A DNA stretch of 64,000 nucleotides. Origin: Epiperipatus broadwayi (Eukaryota; Onychophora; Udeonychophora; Euonychophora; Peripatidae). The notes under the pieces are model-generated. The model saw only the letters and a program-made list of their open reading frames with translations. It had not been told where the DNA came from and made no database searches. The position numbers and the translations under genes were made by a program. The stretch lies in contig JAQFVV010000018.1 in assembly GCA_028023455.1 (NCBI GenBank), positions 6,469,800 through 6,533,799 of the forward strand, written 5' to 3'. Every line of letters begins with the position of its first letter. Position 1 is the first letter of the stretch. Below are positions 35,126-49,008 of this stretch, piece after piece.

Positions 35126-38100
35126 TATGATAAGAATTTCGTAAAATCTGGATTTTTTAAACATATGGCAGTCATAGATATAATTGCATAAAACTTTGCT
35201 TTCTCTTATTATTCTGATGTTAATTCAGAGAATAATTTATCTGTATTATTAAAGACAAGCAACTACCATTAATCAAAAATGTTTAGTTCCAGGAATTGTT
35301 TGGATTTGTGAATTTTTCAAATTTCAACAATAAACTTTCTCATTATAAATCCAAATTTTGTTGAAAATTGAAATTAATATTAATATATATAGTTTGCATA
35401 TATTGAAATACTTTTTGCAAACTGTATAAATTTATTTTATATTATACAAAATTTTAATATAGAAGTAATTGGAACATTAAATCAAATCAATATTTTATAA
35501 TTTTGTATGGATAACAGAAGGTTTTGAATTAGAGATGTTCAGATTGATGGTAATTTATCAGCTGTAATGTTTTTTTTTTTTTTGTTAAAAATATTCCATT
35601 AATCATACTAACATTAGATTGTAATAATCCACTTCACATCTCATTCGACTTTTGAGCTATTTGTTTAAGTATGACTATTCAGTAAATTCCATATGATAGT
35701 AGTAAACACATTTTCAGATGAATTTCTGACTATTGGTCTTTCTCAATAGGAATACTGGTTTGCACTTTTACTCCTCTTCTGCTATTTTGTTAACTTCTTA
35801 ATTATATGGTGAAATTTAAGATATTTTTTAAAAAATGAAAAAATTCTAATAAGATTATGTATATATTGTGACTTTTCATTGTCAGTTTTTATTTTATTAA
35901 CTAGTGTGTTGCAGAATATAGATTTAAACTTGGACAAATTAGTTTTCTATTTTTAATTAAACAATGTTTTGTTTTATTTAAAAAATGTTCTTTTGAAATG
36001 TGTAAAGTATTTCAGTATTGATTTTTTTTTTTTCTGTAGATATGCTACAGATATACATATATTCATATGTATACACACTCATATTCGTACACATTGTATG
36101 AAATAATGCATATATAGATGTTTATTAAATAAAGTCCAGCATAATTAATATTTTTGCATAAAAGTGTTTTTCTTTCATACAAATGCAAATATGATTAATT
36201 AAACTCTAAAATAATGATTGAGTTGATAATATAAAGTTTTCTGCAATCAGTTTCATTTCATTAGTTAATCCTGATGACCACATTATTTATGTTCCAATAA
36301 TGCTAATATTTTTTATTTATACATGTAATTGTTATAAATTTTGTGTGTTATTATTAATTTATTATGAATCTATTACCATTTCAGTTCATTTATATACAAA
36401 ACTCATGTGTCATTAGATTCATTTCAGTTGAAATTATAATATATGTTTTCATTTATTAAATAATCTTATTACTAATATAATAAATAAATATTAATATTAA
36501 ATAACATATATATTTACTAAGGCTGTAACCTCAAGAATGTGCGCATAAAAATGCGATAATAGGGACCTCTACAGGTCTTAACCACAAGCTTACATTAGTA
36601 AATATTATGTAATCAATGTGCGTTTAAATTAATTTATAACATATATATATAAATGAATATACAGTATGCATTGTTACAAGCTGAAATAATTTCAGTTAAA
36701 TTTTTTCTGCTGTATTAGTGAATGCATATGATTTGATTTGCTATTCATTTACTAACATCCATATATTAATATTTATTGGTTACATTTATAATGATGTCAT
36801 TTATTAAATGGAATTAAATATTCTTGCCTTATTGAGCTGAATTTGATTATGTAGTTAGAATATATTGAGCTTGTATTGGATTCATAATGAATTTATACTG
36901 ATAAATAAAAATATATTTTAGTTATATGAATAAATGGAAGGCATCACTACTATTGAATTATAAATGCTGTTGCGTTAATTATTAGCTAATGAAAAGTTGA
37001 TTGTTGGAATCCATATTTTTTAAATCTCTTCTTTATTATTAAAGTTTGCATTGCATGAAAGGAAAAGATCATTACTTTTACTTTCATGTTATATAATATG
37101 GTTGATATTACACATGCACAAAATTATATTCCACAAAAGTGAGGACACTTAATCGTTATTATAGAGCTAAAATTTAAAAATGACAATCCAGACTTTCAAT
37201 GCAGAGCATATTTATCAAAGATAGATTAGATTAGCAATTTTTAAATTTTATGGCCGTATTAATTATTAACTGTCTACTGCAGTGGTGAAATATAATTTTG
37301 TATTTCACTATAGTTTAAGTAATCTGTTATATATATATACATATATGTGTGTGTGTATTAATGTCTTGACAAGTAAAAGATGTAAATTTTACTTAGGATT
37401 TTCTTTGTGTAAGAATGTGCTAGAGATCATTCATGTGAAAAAGGATCAATAGATAGTCTGTCCTGATTGCATTACAACATACAGGTAAAACTCGGTTAGT
37501 CTGAAATTTTTGATTTTAAAGCTTTTTTTGGATTTATGAATCTTTCATATTTCAAGAATTGATCTTTATCTCTTAATATATAAAGCCAAATTAATAAAAA
37601 TGTAAATAACATTAATTTTATTTATATATAAATTGGATAAACTTATTCTATTACTAATAATTAAAACTTTAAAATACAATGTATTTTTATATTAGTCCAA
37701 ATTTTTTTTAAAGCAGTGGAAATAATAAACACAAAGCAATAATTTATTTTTATTGTAAATTTCTTACTTAAAATTCATACCAGCTTTCTATTTAGCAATT
37801 CAACATACTCTTTTTTAAACATTAATTATAACATTGATCATAAATTATATTTAATTATGGAAGTTAGGTAAATCAAACATAAAAAAAAAAGATACGCAGT
37901 TCACTGAAGTTAAGCTTATTAATTGATAAGTTTTTCCTGAACTTTTTTAAAAATTTTGTTAACACATCTGTATAAATTAATTTATTTATTGTAAAAGATG
38001 AAAGATTATTTGAAAAATTTATTTAGATAATAGAAGTCTTTAAATGATAGGCATTTGCATTGATGATATTCTACCTGTATGTTGTATATATGCATAAAGA

Positions 38101-38892
38101 ATATAACACATTGAATGCTAATTTGTCAAAGCTGCAAAATCCATTTGATGTAAATATTTTTATATAAAATTATTTTGTTGGCCTGTTAAGATACAAGTAA
38201 TAAATTTGAGATAATGTTATTATATAAATAAATTTTATGATGTGTACTTTATACAAGCATGCTTTCAGCTATTGCAAGCATAACCATCTTCAGCCAATAC
38301 TTATATGATGTTTTAACAGGATGTGACTATATCTGTATTAATCCAAAGCATTCTACTATAAAATATACATTATAAAGTTTTATATATATAATACTATCAT
38401 TAATATAAATTTATCAAATATTTTTATATATAATGGTTTTTTAATAGATTTTTCTTTTGAAAGTAAAAAAAAAGTCACTTTTCATATGTATAAATGAATT
38501 TGTAATATTATTTTACATTCCCACCATTCAATATTTAGCATTTTTTGGTAAAAATATACTCAAGAGCTGGTTTTATGTGCAGGCTTATGTATGCAAATGA
38601 GATTTTTTTTTATTAGTATTCAGTAGTTATGATTGATTTTATAATTGCAGCCACTGTGTTATTATACCCATTTTAGGGTTGTAATGTTAATCAAATAGCA
38701 GGATTTTCTTTTATATTTTGGCACAAATGGTTATATAGCATTATAGCATCAAGAAGTTTGTGTGTTTATACATGAGATGTGTATATTTATATATATGCAA
38801 AATTTTCTATATATAATATTAGTTTATACATTTGCATCCATGTATATGTATGTATTTATATTCACATATTGCCAAGTTTTTTTTTTTTACAG
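35126..38892. other. Intergenic, no gene recognised apart from a small repeat at 36520
   Basis: AT-rich with many TA runs and homopolymers. The only distinct patch is at 36520-36605 (listed separately). Confidence 0.45.
36520..36605. repeat. GC-richer patch related to the palindrome at 53346-53545
   Basis: 'gacctctacaggtcttaaccacaag' is close to 'gacctctacaaatcataacacgag' in the left arm of the 53.4-kb palindrome. It is framed by the short inverted repeat atttactaa / ttagtaaat. It may be a half or eroded copy of that element. Confidence 0.4.
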
Positions 38893-38965
38893 TCCACTTA
38901 AAGTCAACTTTTTAAAAGCTAGAGACTTTTATCAAGAAGAATATAAATTATTATTTTGGCAGTAA
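38893..38965 (+). CDS. Possible short terminal exon of an unidentified gene
   Basis: A strong acceptor (a pyrimidine run of 13 T, then ACAG) is followed after one base by PLKVNFLKARDFYQEEYKLL and FWQ, then a TAA at 38963-38965. An AATAAA follows at 39010-39015. Acceptor, hydrophilic peptide, stop and polyadenylation signal in this order are what a last exon looks like. No family is recognised and upstream exons were not found. Its phase fits the possible first exon at 8973-9019, but many exons would be missing between them. Confidence 0.35.
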
Positions 38966-39015
38966 AAGCAAAATGTTTTTTACTTGAACTTTATCACCTT
39001 TTATTATTTAATAAA

Positions 39016-39954
39016 GTGTATTAATGAATTTAGTTTTGTGTTTTTATTACAAAGAGCGTTTAGCTCCTTACTTTAATTATCTCTAAGCATTTCTTAAAAT
39101 TATATTTATGTATTTTTAGAACATGTTTTTTTTAAATATTAAATTGGGATATCCCGTTTTTCTCGATTAAAATGGGATCCATGGAAGTAATTCAAATGAA
39201 AAAGAAAAATCAAATGACTTTCAAGTTGGTAGAATTTATACATAAACTTGTGATTGTGACTCTGTAGAATCTAGAAAAGCAAACAATTTTAAAGACTCAT
39301 ATAATAAGTATCATTACAAATGATGTTGGGATACTGTGTGCGTTGAATGATTTAAGGAGCATTGTAGAGTTTCTTCATGCATCTGCAATAAAACACTTTG
39401 ATAACAAATGGAGAAAGAGATTTTTCATAGGATGTTTCTAAGGTCTTATAAATTAATTGCTATGAGAAAGTGTAATACTACTGTACAATTTACATATGGG
39501 AAATAACAGCATATGCACACTGTATGGATGACTTTATATAAGAACATTAATAACCTTAGAACTTGGACTATAAAAAGCAGATATTGAGTAGAAAAGTTTT
39601 TAAAAGTAAAGGAAGTAAAAATTGAAATATTATTTAGCAAACAGTTGCTAATACAATATTTTATTACATTTTGATTTACAAGTGTCAACCTTTCTGCACT
39701 CATAATTTTGCCATCAGCATTTTAAAGATGTTGATATAGTGTTTGCCAAAAAAAATTATTAATTATAATTGCTTGCTTTTATTTTAAATTATTATTACAG
39801 TAGTTTATATATTAGTAATTTGTGATAATAATGAGTAAAATTTTTTTTTCAATATGGTGGATTGAAATGTAATCAAGATCAGTTCATTACTCAAGCATAC
39901 AATGATATATCTGAAATCATTTTCAATTTAATATTGTCAATTCATTGCTAGATG
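39016..39954. other. Intergenic, no gene recognised
   Basis: AT-rich sequence with no readable domain or repeat. Confidence 0.5.
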
Positions 39955-41250
39955 AAGACTTCTCCAACTTTAATACAGTTTCTCAATCAGGCTCTTTTCT
40001 CCACAAAACATCAGCCAAAACTTTATTTTATCCATTTAGCTCACATGGTTTCACAATCTTGAGATCCAATTTAAGGTGTCACTTGTCCATATAAAATCAT
40101 CTGGAAATATGTCTATCCCAAGTCCATTTCACTCTCATAATTCGTCTGTTCTCACATCCACGAATTTCGTTTTTGATCTTTTCTTGTTACTTCCAATGTA
40201 TATCTCTTCATATATTGCTAAATGGTCTGAAATTTTTGTATTGCCTTTTTGTTAAGTGTCCAAGTCTCTGATCCATAAATAAAAATTGGTGAAACACATT
40301 TATTGAAAATCTTCATTTTAAAATATATAGGCATACTTCCTTTTAATATTAAGTTTTTTTCCTATCACAATCACTTCATCCAAATTAAAATTTATGTTTA
40401 TTTTCATCTATTATTTTTCCATCTATATTAATAATCTAATCAAGATATTTGTAATTATTAACTTCTAATTCATGATTATCAATCTTTATTTTTTTCTATA
40501 AAAATCCATTGAACATTAGATTACTTCAGTCTTTTCAGCATTTATCATTGGACCTACTTTCCTGCTTCCATCTTATAATTCTTGCAATATTTTTTGAATC
40601 TCTGAAACATTATGTGCAAAATAAATCACAATTATATGGAAAATGTAGATTACTTAAATAAGATCCATATATTTTTATTCCGTTAGCTTTTTATTTTAAT
40701 TCACAAAAAGCTTCTTATAAAACTATTGTAAAAAATTTTGGAATCACCCTGTCATACACTTTTGTCAATGTCACTTTTTTTAGTGTTGTGTAATATAAAC
40801 ATGGCTTTTACATTTTGATAAATATTCAGAATGATATTATGCTGTACCTATATGAATTTAATTACTGCAGAAATGCTGATACAATTAAATGTCTTTTTAT
40901 AATCTACAAATGCAAAGCATAATGGCAATTCATATTCATTGGTCCTTTCTATAATTTTTCTTAATATTTTGATATGATCCACTCTGCTAAAATCACTTTA
41001 AATCAAACTTGTTCTTTTGATTGATTTGAGTTCAAAGTGCATTGTAGATGAATTGCAGTTATCTTGGTAAAAATATTGTATTATAAGCGCATTTCAAAAC
41101 AATTATCTTTTCAGCGTTTCTTCTAATTTCACAAAGTCCAACAATGCCTCATTTAATATTAGACAATTCTTTTGATTTATGTAATTTTCATTTGAAAATA
41201 ATCTGCTTTATGCAATCAGGAGATTCTTCTGTCACCCACCATTAGCTTGG
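39955..41250 (-). mobile_element. LINE relic, 3' part of reverse-transcriptase ORF
   Basis: On the minus strand at about 40339-40225 it encodes KIFNKCVSPIFIYGSETWTL followed by NKKAIQKFQT. This is the well-known 'LP-L-YG-ETWT-T' block after the RT domain in RTE and related LINEs. Both sides continue in similar pyrimidine-rich plus-strand composition, with stops and frameshifts. The element is dead, and its limits are estimates. Confidence 0.65.
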
Positions 41251-43484
41251 ATGATGACTTTATAACCTAGAAATAAGGGTCATAATTTATTTTTAATTCC
41301 ATGATTGTAAATGTCTAAAAAAAAATGAATGCAATTCTTAATGCAAAAAATATTGTAAGAGATTACTGATAATCTTTTTCTAGTCAGAAAATCTAAGGAT
41401 ATGCTTATGCAATAGTTTTATTGTGTGTTTTTTTTGAGAAAATCGTCTAGTTGTAATGTTATAGCAAAGTTTTATCTTTTAAAACCTAAGAAGGAATAGC
41501 AAACCAATATTTTCAATGAATCGAAAAGATAGACTTATTGCCATTTACTTAAAGTTATTTAAAATGTATTTTTTTTTGTAAAGTTTTATTTAATTATTAA
41601 TATAAGCCCTTAGATTTTATATATATGCTTGTAATGTAAATATATATTTAAAGAAAAGTAATTTGGAGAAGAATTGATTTTTTATAATAGATTTGAAGTT
41701 ATGCTATGTATGGGTATATTATATGCATCGCACATGCCTAATGATGATAGCCAAATATTTTTTTACTATAATTCTCATTTTAATGAGAACATATCTGCTT
41801 TATATTAGATCACATAAAGAAGTCTATCATTAGTAAAATCCTTACCAGAAATTTGCTAGCAGTTTTAAATAATGGTTATTAAAGGATATAATTAATTATA
41901 AATGGTAAAAAGTATATGAACTGAAATCAGTATGAAATTTAATATTTTTTTCTTTAATAATTAAATTAATTATATTCAAATTCTTAGAATGTTAATTTGA
42001 AAATATTTAGTTGCTGTATGTGTTATTGTTTTTTTGTAATTTATTAAATGTTTATATATAAAATTGTAGTTGTGAATCAGTTTATTTAAAGATTAAGTCA
42101 GTTCTTTCTTTTTGATAAAGTCTTCAATTTATTTTATAAAAGTATCCTTGTGATTATTAAGCAAATTGTTTAATGATGACTTAGCATAGTTCATACTAAT
42201 TTTGATAGGTGCTTTTTATCTAATAGCATTTTGAGCACAATTTTTATTCTATTTAGCACCAAAAAAAATCTTTTTAAATACTTTTATTAATTTAGAAACT
42301 GTTTATTTGTTTAGAATACATTTTGTAATAGAGTTTTGACATACTTTTATCAAATGGATTTCCTTCAAATTTTGTACATAAATTAGAAATCAATGCAATG
42401 GATAATGGAATATTTCAGAGTGGTCTTCTCATTTGTTCACTATTGTCAGACCAAATTTCAAACATGGTATCTGTTCAGTAAGTTTTCACTGATGGGCACA
42501 AGAGAGTGCTGTATTTTTTACACTTATTTTAAAAAAGATTACACTAAAAAGTGTTAACAATAAATTAAAATAGAAATAAAACAAATCTTACATTCAATTG
42601 ATTGTAAAAGTTGCTTCTTTTAAAATGGATAAAATTTTATTTTCTCTTGATTGTACAATTTCTCTTTTTTTAAATGCTTCTTTCATAAATAAAATAATAT
42701 TGTAATCAACTTTTAATGTACCATGTATTTCCTTTAAAATGTTATACAGACTGCAGCATAGTTTTCATTCCCCATTTTAAAGAGGAATAATTCTAAAATA
42801 TATCTGAATACTAAAAAATTAAAAATAATATATAAAAAATATTTTATAATAAACACTTTTATTCATTGTGCATTAAAAAACCAAATTGGAAGTTTTTATA
42901 TTTAATTTAAAATAAAAGCATAGTGTGTCCAGAATTTAATTAATTTAATAATTAATTTTTACAACAAATGATTGAATAAATTTCTGAATATCCAATGCTT
43001 TTATAAAAACTATAAATGTATTGAAGAAAACAATTATTTTTTGTTTTTTAATGCACAATAAATAAAAATGTTTTCTAAGATATTATATATCTAATATTAA
43101 ACATTATACTGATAGAAATTATAGTCAAAATTAAAGCACAAAGAATATTAATTGTGGAAAGGTAAAATTTAAACTATATTATATATTCAAGAAATTTATT
43201 CTTTATTTTAGCTAAATGGAAAGAATTTAATGAATCCTAAAAAGCATACAACAAGGAAAAAAAAACAATAAATTATTACAGATAGAAACTATAAAATGAT
43301 ATTAGTCACTTAAGAGAATATACCCAATTTTGACCAATAGCCCAGCTGAATGGCTATCATATTTAATCATGTTGAAGAATATTTTTTCATAAACAGTGTT
43401 ATAATTGACACAATTAAGATAGTGATTCTATTATGTGAGGAATGAAAAAATGACTGAAATTACAAATTATTTGTATAAAACAGG
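41251..43484. other. Intergenic, no gene recognised
   Basis: AT-rich. A LINE-like texture persists at the start. I see nothing I can assign. Confidence 0.45.
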
Positions 43485-43845
43485 CAAAACTCCCCATACA
43501 GTAATGCCACTCAGTGCAAACCAGAGTAATCAATGGATGCAAGAAGGTTTGTGCATAAAATCCCTATCTAGTGCCTACTCATCCAATATCCCTAGACTAG
43601 TTTTTAGCTTGTGGTTTTCATCAGTAAAGAGGCTTGGATTTGAGAGCACTGCATCTAGATCTTGGGATCTAATGCAACCCTCCAGCAGCCACCTTTTATC
43701 TCTACTTAACTACAAAACTATGAGTCTGAAATTGAAAACAATATTTTCAATCCAAGCTCACTAGCTTATATAGTCATATACGTCTGAACTCAGTTCAGTA
43801 TCCATGCATTTTGGTACAAGCATAAGAAATGGTGATCATGTGATA
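43485..43845 (+). repeat. Dispersed repeat family A, copy with foldback-type end
   Basis: It is about as GC-rich as the 58250-58570 copy and closely similar (shared 'ccagagtaatcaa', 'atctagtgcctactcatcca', 'aatgcaaccctccag'). It ends at about 43815-43840 with 'aagcataagaaatggtgatcatgtgat', which matches the right arm of the hairpin at 58641-58795. Here the left arm is missing, so it looks like a truncated copy of one composite element. Confidence 0.6.
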
Positions 43846-44349
43846 TTTGTATAAATACAAAAAGTGAGAAGACATCCTATGTGAAATTGTAGACAGATTA
43901 AATGAATATTTTAATCCATAATCAATGGTAGACCAAGATCATTTGCATTTTCAGAATAGATACCAAATCAAGCGAAAGAAGTTCTGGGAATATGATCTAA
44001 CTTGTTAGAGATTGTATATATAATGATTTTTTGAAGGAAACTTGGAATGATTATTACAATGGATGCATGATGAAGAAAGCAACTACTTGCCAGTATTGAT
44101 TTAAATTCCAGTAAAACAATTAAATATGCAATAGCACACATGATAATAACTGAACAGACTAAAAAGTTTCAGAATATGATTGCCAAACCCTGGTGAACAA
44201 ATATTAATAAAATCATAATGATAAAACTACATTTCGATACAAAAACTGCAAAGAGAAAAAAAAAATCTATATGCTATTGTTATGAATATCAAAGCCAATT
44301 GGTGTATGAGTGCAAATAGAAATGTGAAATCAAATAAAAGGTAGTATTA

Positions 44350-45780
44350 TCTCAGTCCAAATTGTTATGTGTTCTTTTTCATCACAGTTCAAAATTATTA
44401 CGCAATTTTATCTTTCTCTTATCAGCAATTCATGGTTAACATAATTTCCAGGTCTTTTACAAATCTATAAGCCCATTTGTCTTAAGTGAGTCATATATTG
44501 TATGCTAGATTTTCTCCTTTTTTAAAAAATATATTGCATTCTAAATGTCTAATCAAGTGAACAATCATAGTGTTTCTTTTGAGAAATGATCTCCAAAATA
44601 TTTCCATCTTCTCTGATCAGATTTAACATTTCTTGATTTTTCATTCTGACTAGTCATGGTATTTTTATTGTGGCATCAATACTACATCTAAAAGGCTCTT
44701 AATTTGTCTTTTTCTTATCCAAGCAATGTTAATGACTCAACCCATATAAGGCTACATTTCAAATGACTCTTAATGAAATGGTTTTTTTTTTTAAAAATAG
44801 GGAATATATTTTTGGATGTTAGTAATCTTAATTTCTTGTTAAATGTACTCTTGGCTTATGCAATTGCCATTCTAATGTTTATTTCTCTTCTACTTCTATT
44901 ATCAGATGTTAAGTTTGTCAAAGTATTTAAAAGCTGTGACATTTTTGTCTTTTTCCTTTCATCCACATTGTGTCCATTTAATTTCTCTCTAGAACACTTC
45001 ATTACCTCTGTATTTTCTCTATTCATTTTCACATTGCATCTTTCCACAGATCATCAAGTTCATTTAACATAATACTAAATAGTTTAGTATTTATTTTCAA
45101 ATTTCAATTTAAATATATTGAAAAGATGATAGACCACAACTTTATTTTACAACTCTTCTTATTTTAATCTCTTCATCTTCTTTTTCAACATTAGCAGTTT
45201 GGTTCTTTGTATAGATAATACATAAATCTTCTAATTTAAAAATCTGTTTTATATTTCTTAATCCTCTGAACATTATGTTCCAATCTATATTATCAAATCT
45301 ATTTTCTTTATCAACAAATACTGTTACTGTTTTATTATTTATTCTCAAGGATTTTTCAGTCATCATTCAAAAGCTCAAAATTGCTTTCCCAGTAATCCTA
45401 TTTCTCCGAAGCAAAATAATCTAATAAACTTTCTTCAATCATATTTTCAACTTACCAATAAATAATTCTAATTAAAATCTTTAAAGTAAGTGGAAACAAG
45501 CTCAGAATTCTGCATTATTCATATTGTTTGGGCCCAATTTTATGGGAATTGCTATCAGTATACTTTATGGAAAATCTGAAACCCTTCTTCACTCATATAC
45601 ATCTCATTTATAAATGTGTGCTTTTACTTCTTTTTCAGATATTTTAATATCTTGGTTGGAATTTTATCTATTCGTATTTCTTTCCTTGACTTCTATTCCT
45701 CAAAGACTTTTTCAAATTCAGACTTTCAAAATTTTCTCAATCACTGAATTATAATACAAAGTTAAAATATAGGGAATTTT
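44350..45780 (-). mobile_element. LINE relic with reverse-transcriptase palm remnants
   Basis: Read on the minus strand from about 45760, fragments appear in the order expected for RTE-like LINEs: RIDKIPTKILKYLKK (compare 'GIDEIP-E-L'), VENMIEESLLDYF, FRRNRITGKAI (compare 'GFR-GR-T-D'), then VTVFVDKENRFDNIDWNIMF (compare 'FIDFEKAFD-VDW'), and downstream TEVMK. Several stops and frameshifts inactivate it. Confidence 0.65.
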
Positions 45781-45884
45781 ATTACAGGGCAATAACTACT
45801 CCACTGAGCTGTTGTTTTAAATAATTTATTGTATGAAAATGATACTTGCTCGCTTTATTCATGCAGTATAAAGATATTGAAGGA

Positions 45885-46625
45885 TGCTCTATAAAATTTA
45901 AATAATACAATGGCAAGATCATAAAATCAATATGTTTTTCAATTTGCTGGATGACCACTATTGTAGAATCATACCTTTATTGGACTGAATATATAAAATA
46001 AACAAAGAATGCAATACTTCCTATAAAAAGTTGTTTTGTGGTGAACTTGAGCTTGGTTTTTGTGGAAAATATACGCTGTCAAATATTATAAGAATCATCT
46101 CAAAAAAAAAATTTCTAAAAAAGTGCAGTATTGATTGTTTAATTGGGAAGACATGGCAAAGAATGGAATACTTTGGAGAGCTAGACATGATATTAAAAAT
46201 AATTCAATATGAAAAGTTTTCTAATGAAGAAATTAAAAGACATCATTGCAAAATTTTAAAAATACAATGGCAAGATAATAAAAGCAATCAATAGGTTCTT
46301 CATCTTACTGGATATGATGCTATAGAGCTCACATCATATCTTCATTAGTATAGAGATAAAACAAATGAACTCTGCAAGTTTTTCTAAAATGGTGTTTTGT
46401 AGTGAACTTGAGCATAAGAGATAGACCTCATCTAGATTATCTCAAAGATGATATAAAAAATAAAAAGTCAATTGTTTCTATTGGGTAAATGTGGCAGAAA
46501 ATAGAATACATTGACATGATTGAAATATTTCAGAAAAAAAGTTTTCTGCTGATGAAATTAAATGGCAGCATAGTAAAATATCAAGTAAACAAACAATGGA
46601 TCAGCATGTTCTATATGTCCATGTA
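45885..46625 (+). repeat. Degenerate tandem repeat with a unit of about 362 bp
   Basis: 'aatacaatggcaagat' occurs near 45905 and 46260, and 'ttttgtggtgaacttgagc' near 46033 recurs as 'ttttgtagtgaacttgagc' near 46394, a period of about 362. A third partial unit reaches about 46620. One unit keeps an open frame of 87 codons (46031-46294) with WQRMEYFGELDMIL, which the other units have lost. I cannot name the element. Confidence 0.6.
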
Positions 46626-46800
46626 TTTGTGTTTCACAGATTGGTTTGTAGTCATTGCAAAATTCATTTCTAGAATAGTTTTTTTCACTCTTTTTTTGAG
46701 TTGTAATAACTATACTGATTTATGAGTGCTGTTTATTATTATTATTGTTTTTGATTCACAGATTGATTTGTATAGTCATTGCAAACCTTATTTTTGCCTT
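46626..46800 (+). repeat. Short tandem duplication after the 362-bp repeats
   Basis: 'cacagattggtttgtagtcattgcaaa' near 46637 and 'cacagattgatttgtatagtcattgcaaa' near 46757 are two near-copies about 120 bp apart. Confidence 0.55.
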
Positions 46801-48235
46801 TATTTGCATGTATCTTTCTTGGAATCAGAATGGTCATACTCATTTACAAGTGGCTGATTGATATATATATATATGATAATTAAGAAATATGAAGATATTT
46901 TCATGACTGAAGATATTGGAAGTATCAAAAGGATTTTATAATGCTATCCTACAACCTTTTATTAAAGTCATTGAATTCTAAATGATGATATAAAATCAAT
47001 ATATTATTTCATTATATAAATGAAAAAAGAAGTATTTGTTATCTGATTATTAATTGTCAATGAAAAATTTTGAAATATACTATTTTTTAGGTAGGAAAAG
47101 TCAAATTTTTTAATTTTTTTGATTTGAAAAATGTTTTCTGTTTGTAAACAGATATAATCAGTTCAATCGTACTATTATAAATATTGGGATTTATCTAGTT
47201 TTAAATTATAATTAAGGGATAAAAATAAATATAAAAAGTGATTTGGATTATCATAGAATTCTGAAAACAAATATCCATGATACTCAAATAATTACCTTAA
47301 AAATAATTTATTATTCACAAGTCGATATTGTAAAAAATTTCATTTGAAAGTTTGAACCCAGTAACAATGTACTTCAGCGTTGTTTTCTGTTGAAAGAACT
47401 ACATGATGCACAAAATTATTTTTTTCTCAAAATAATTTACAATTATAATGACTTTTTATTGCAGACAAAATAATGTTCATAATTCAAATCTATAAAATTG
47501 ATTGAATGAATATATTTAAATTCATGTACATACTTAAAATTTAACATTAACCCTTAAACCGCTAATTATATTATTGGTTGTATGAGGTAAAAATCAAATC
47601 TTTTAATTGGCCAACTCACAAACTGAAGACAAAGCCTATTGTTAAAACATATTCGCCTATAATATTAAATTCAACTCAGATACGTTTATAAAAAGTATAT
47701 TACTAATTTTTCAAGATGAGGCTTAAAATAATAATTTTAATTAAATATAAAACTATCAGTTTGAATAGATATTATAACAAATTTAAGATTTTTTTAATAA
47801 TAATATAAGATTTTACATATATTAAAAATTGAAATATTTTTAACGTTTAAAAGTGTTTATATTGAGGGGGAAAAACAACTTAATCTACTCCAATTGATGT
47901 CAATTTTTTTTGACACATTACAGATTTTTTAATCGTTAAAAAACATTAGTATGTATACAAATTAAATAAATATTACTTTTTATAAAATTAAAAATTAGAA
48001 AATTAAGGGAATTACATAAAAAAAATTTGCGTTAGAGTGTATATGTGGAGATTTATAAAAATAATATGAATATATGAAGGAATGCAAAAAAAAAAAAAAA
48101 TAAAGAAGATATAAGAATAATACTTGTATACAAATTAAATATATTTTATTTTTGTTAAATAAAATATTGAAATAAATAAAAGTATATTTGAAATTTAAAA
48201 ATACACTTTTACATTAAAAAAAGCTTTGATAAACA
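46801..48235. other. Intergenic, no gene recognised
   Basis: AT-rich with a TA microsatellite near 46861-46875 and A runs near 48087. Nothing else was seen. Confidence 0.5.
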
Positions 48236-48612
48236 CAATGTGAAAAGCTTCCATTCTATTTGTGAAAGTAATGATGTCAAATCCTTGCTTTTTCTGATTT
48301 GATCTGATATCTAGGAACAAAAGTGAAAACTAAAGTACACATTGATTACAAAGAGCTTTGCTAATTTCTCACAAGCTAGCAAGAGAAAGCATTTAAAATA
48401 TCTATAAGAAACCACACTCACACTCCAATGGTTTCATGCTTTGGCACTCCTCAGAGGTGCTAGGATGGCTTCAGACACTAGATCTAAAAATACCAACCCA
48501 AAGCCAGCATTTATCTAAGAGTTGCTATTGAGTAGAAAATCTGAAATTTTCAGACACTTAAATGTCTTCAAACCCAGCTATCTAACTCACAAAGATTATA
48601 AATAGTCAATAA
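48236..48612 (+). repeat. Body of a foldback-family element (copy B)
   Basis: 'agagaaagcatttaaaatat' and 'tttcatgctttggcactcctcagaggtg' are nearly identical to parts of the hairpin at 57047-57314. The later part ('tagatct...aaagccagcatttatct') resembles family A at 43660-43710. It runs directly into the hairpin at 48620. Confidence 0.5.
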
Positions 48613-48619
48613 AAATTAT

Positions 48620-48847
48620 AGTCATATATCACATGACCCCATTTCTTTTTTTAAGCTTGTAAAATATAAACAAAGAGGTTTGCTAATTGCTCAACAAGCT
48701 TTGTGATAAATGCTTAGCAAGCATTTGTCACAAAGCTTGTTGAGCAATTAGCAAGCATTTATCACAAAGCTTGTTGAGCAATTAGCAAAGCTCTTTGTAT
48801 ATATTTTACAAGCTTAAAAAAGAAATGGGGTCATGTGATATATGACT
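48620..48847. repeat. Foldback (hairpin) element
   Basis: The arms begin AGTCATATATCACATGACCC at 48620 and end with the exact reverse complement at 48847. Pairing continues inward through 'aagcttgtaaaatat' and 'gctaattgctcaacaagctttgtgataaatgctt'. The right arm carries an extra tandem copy of a 34-base unit (gcaagcatttRtcacaaagc...), so the hairpin is slightly lopsided. Confidence 0.8.
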
Positions 48848-49008
48848 TTTTTATACACATTGATAATCTTTAAAATAAATAAATAATTAACTGAGATAAA
48901 AACAGACAGCATGAGTGATTATTACTAGAATGCAATTTTGAACAAAATGAAATAGGAACTGCCATTCTGCTTAGCCTTTGAAATCAATAATAAAAAAGAT
49001 TAATAATA

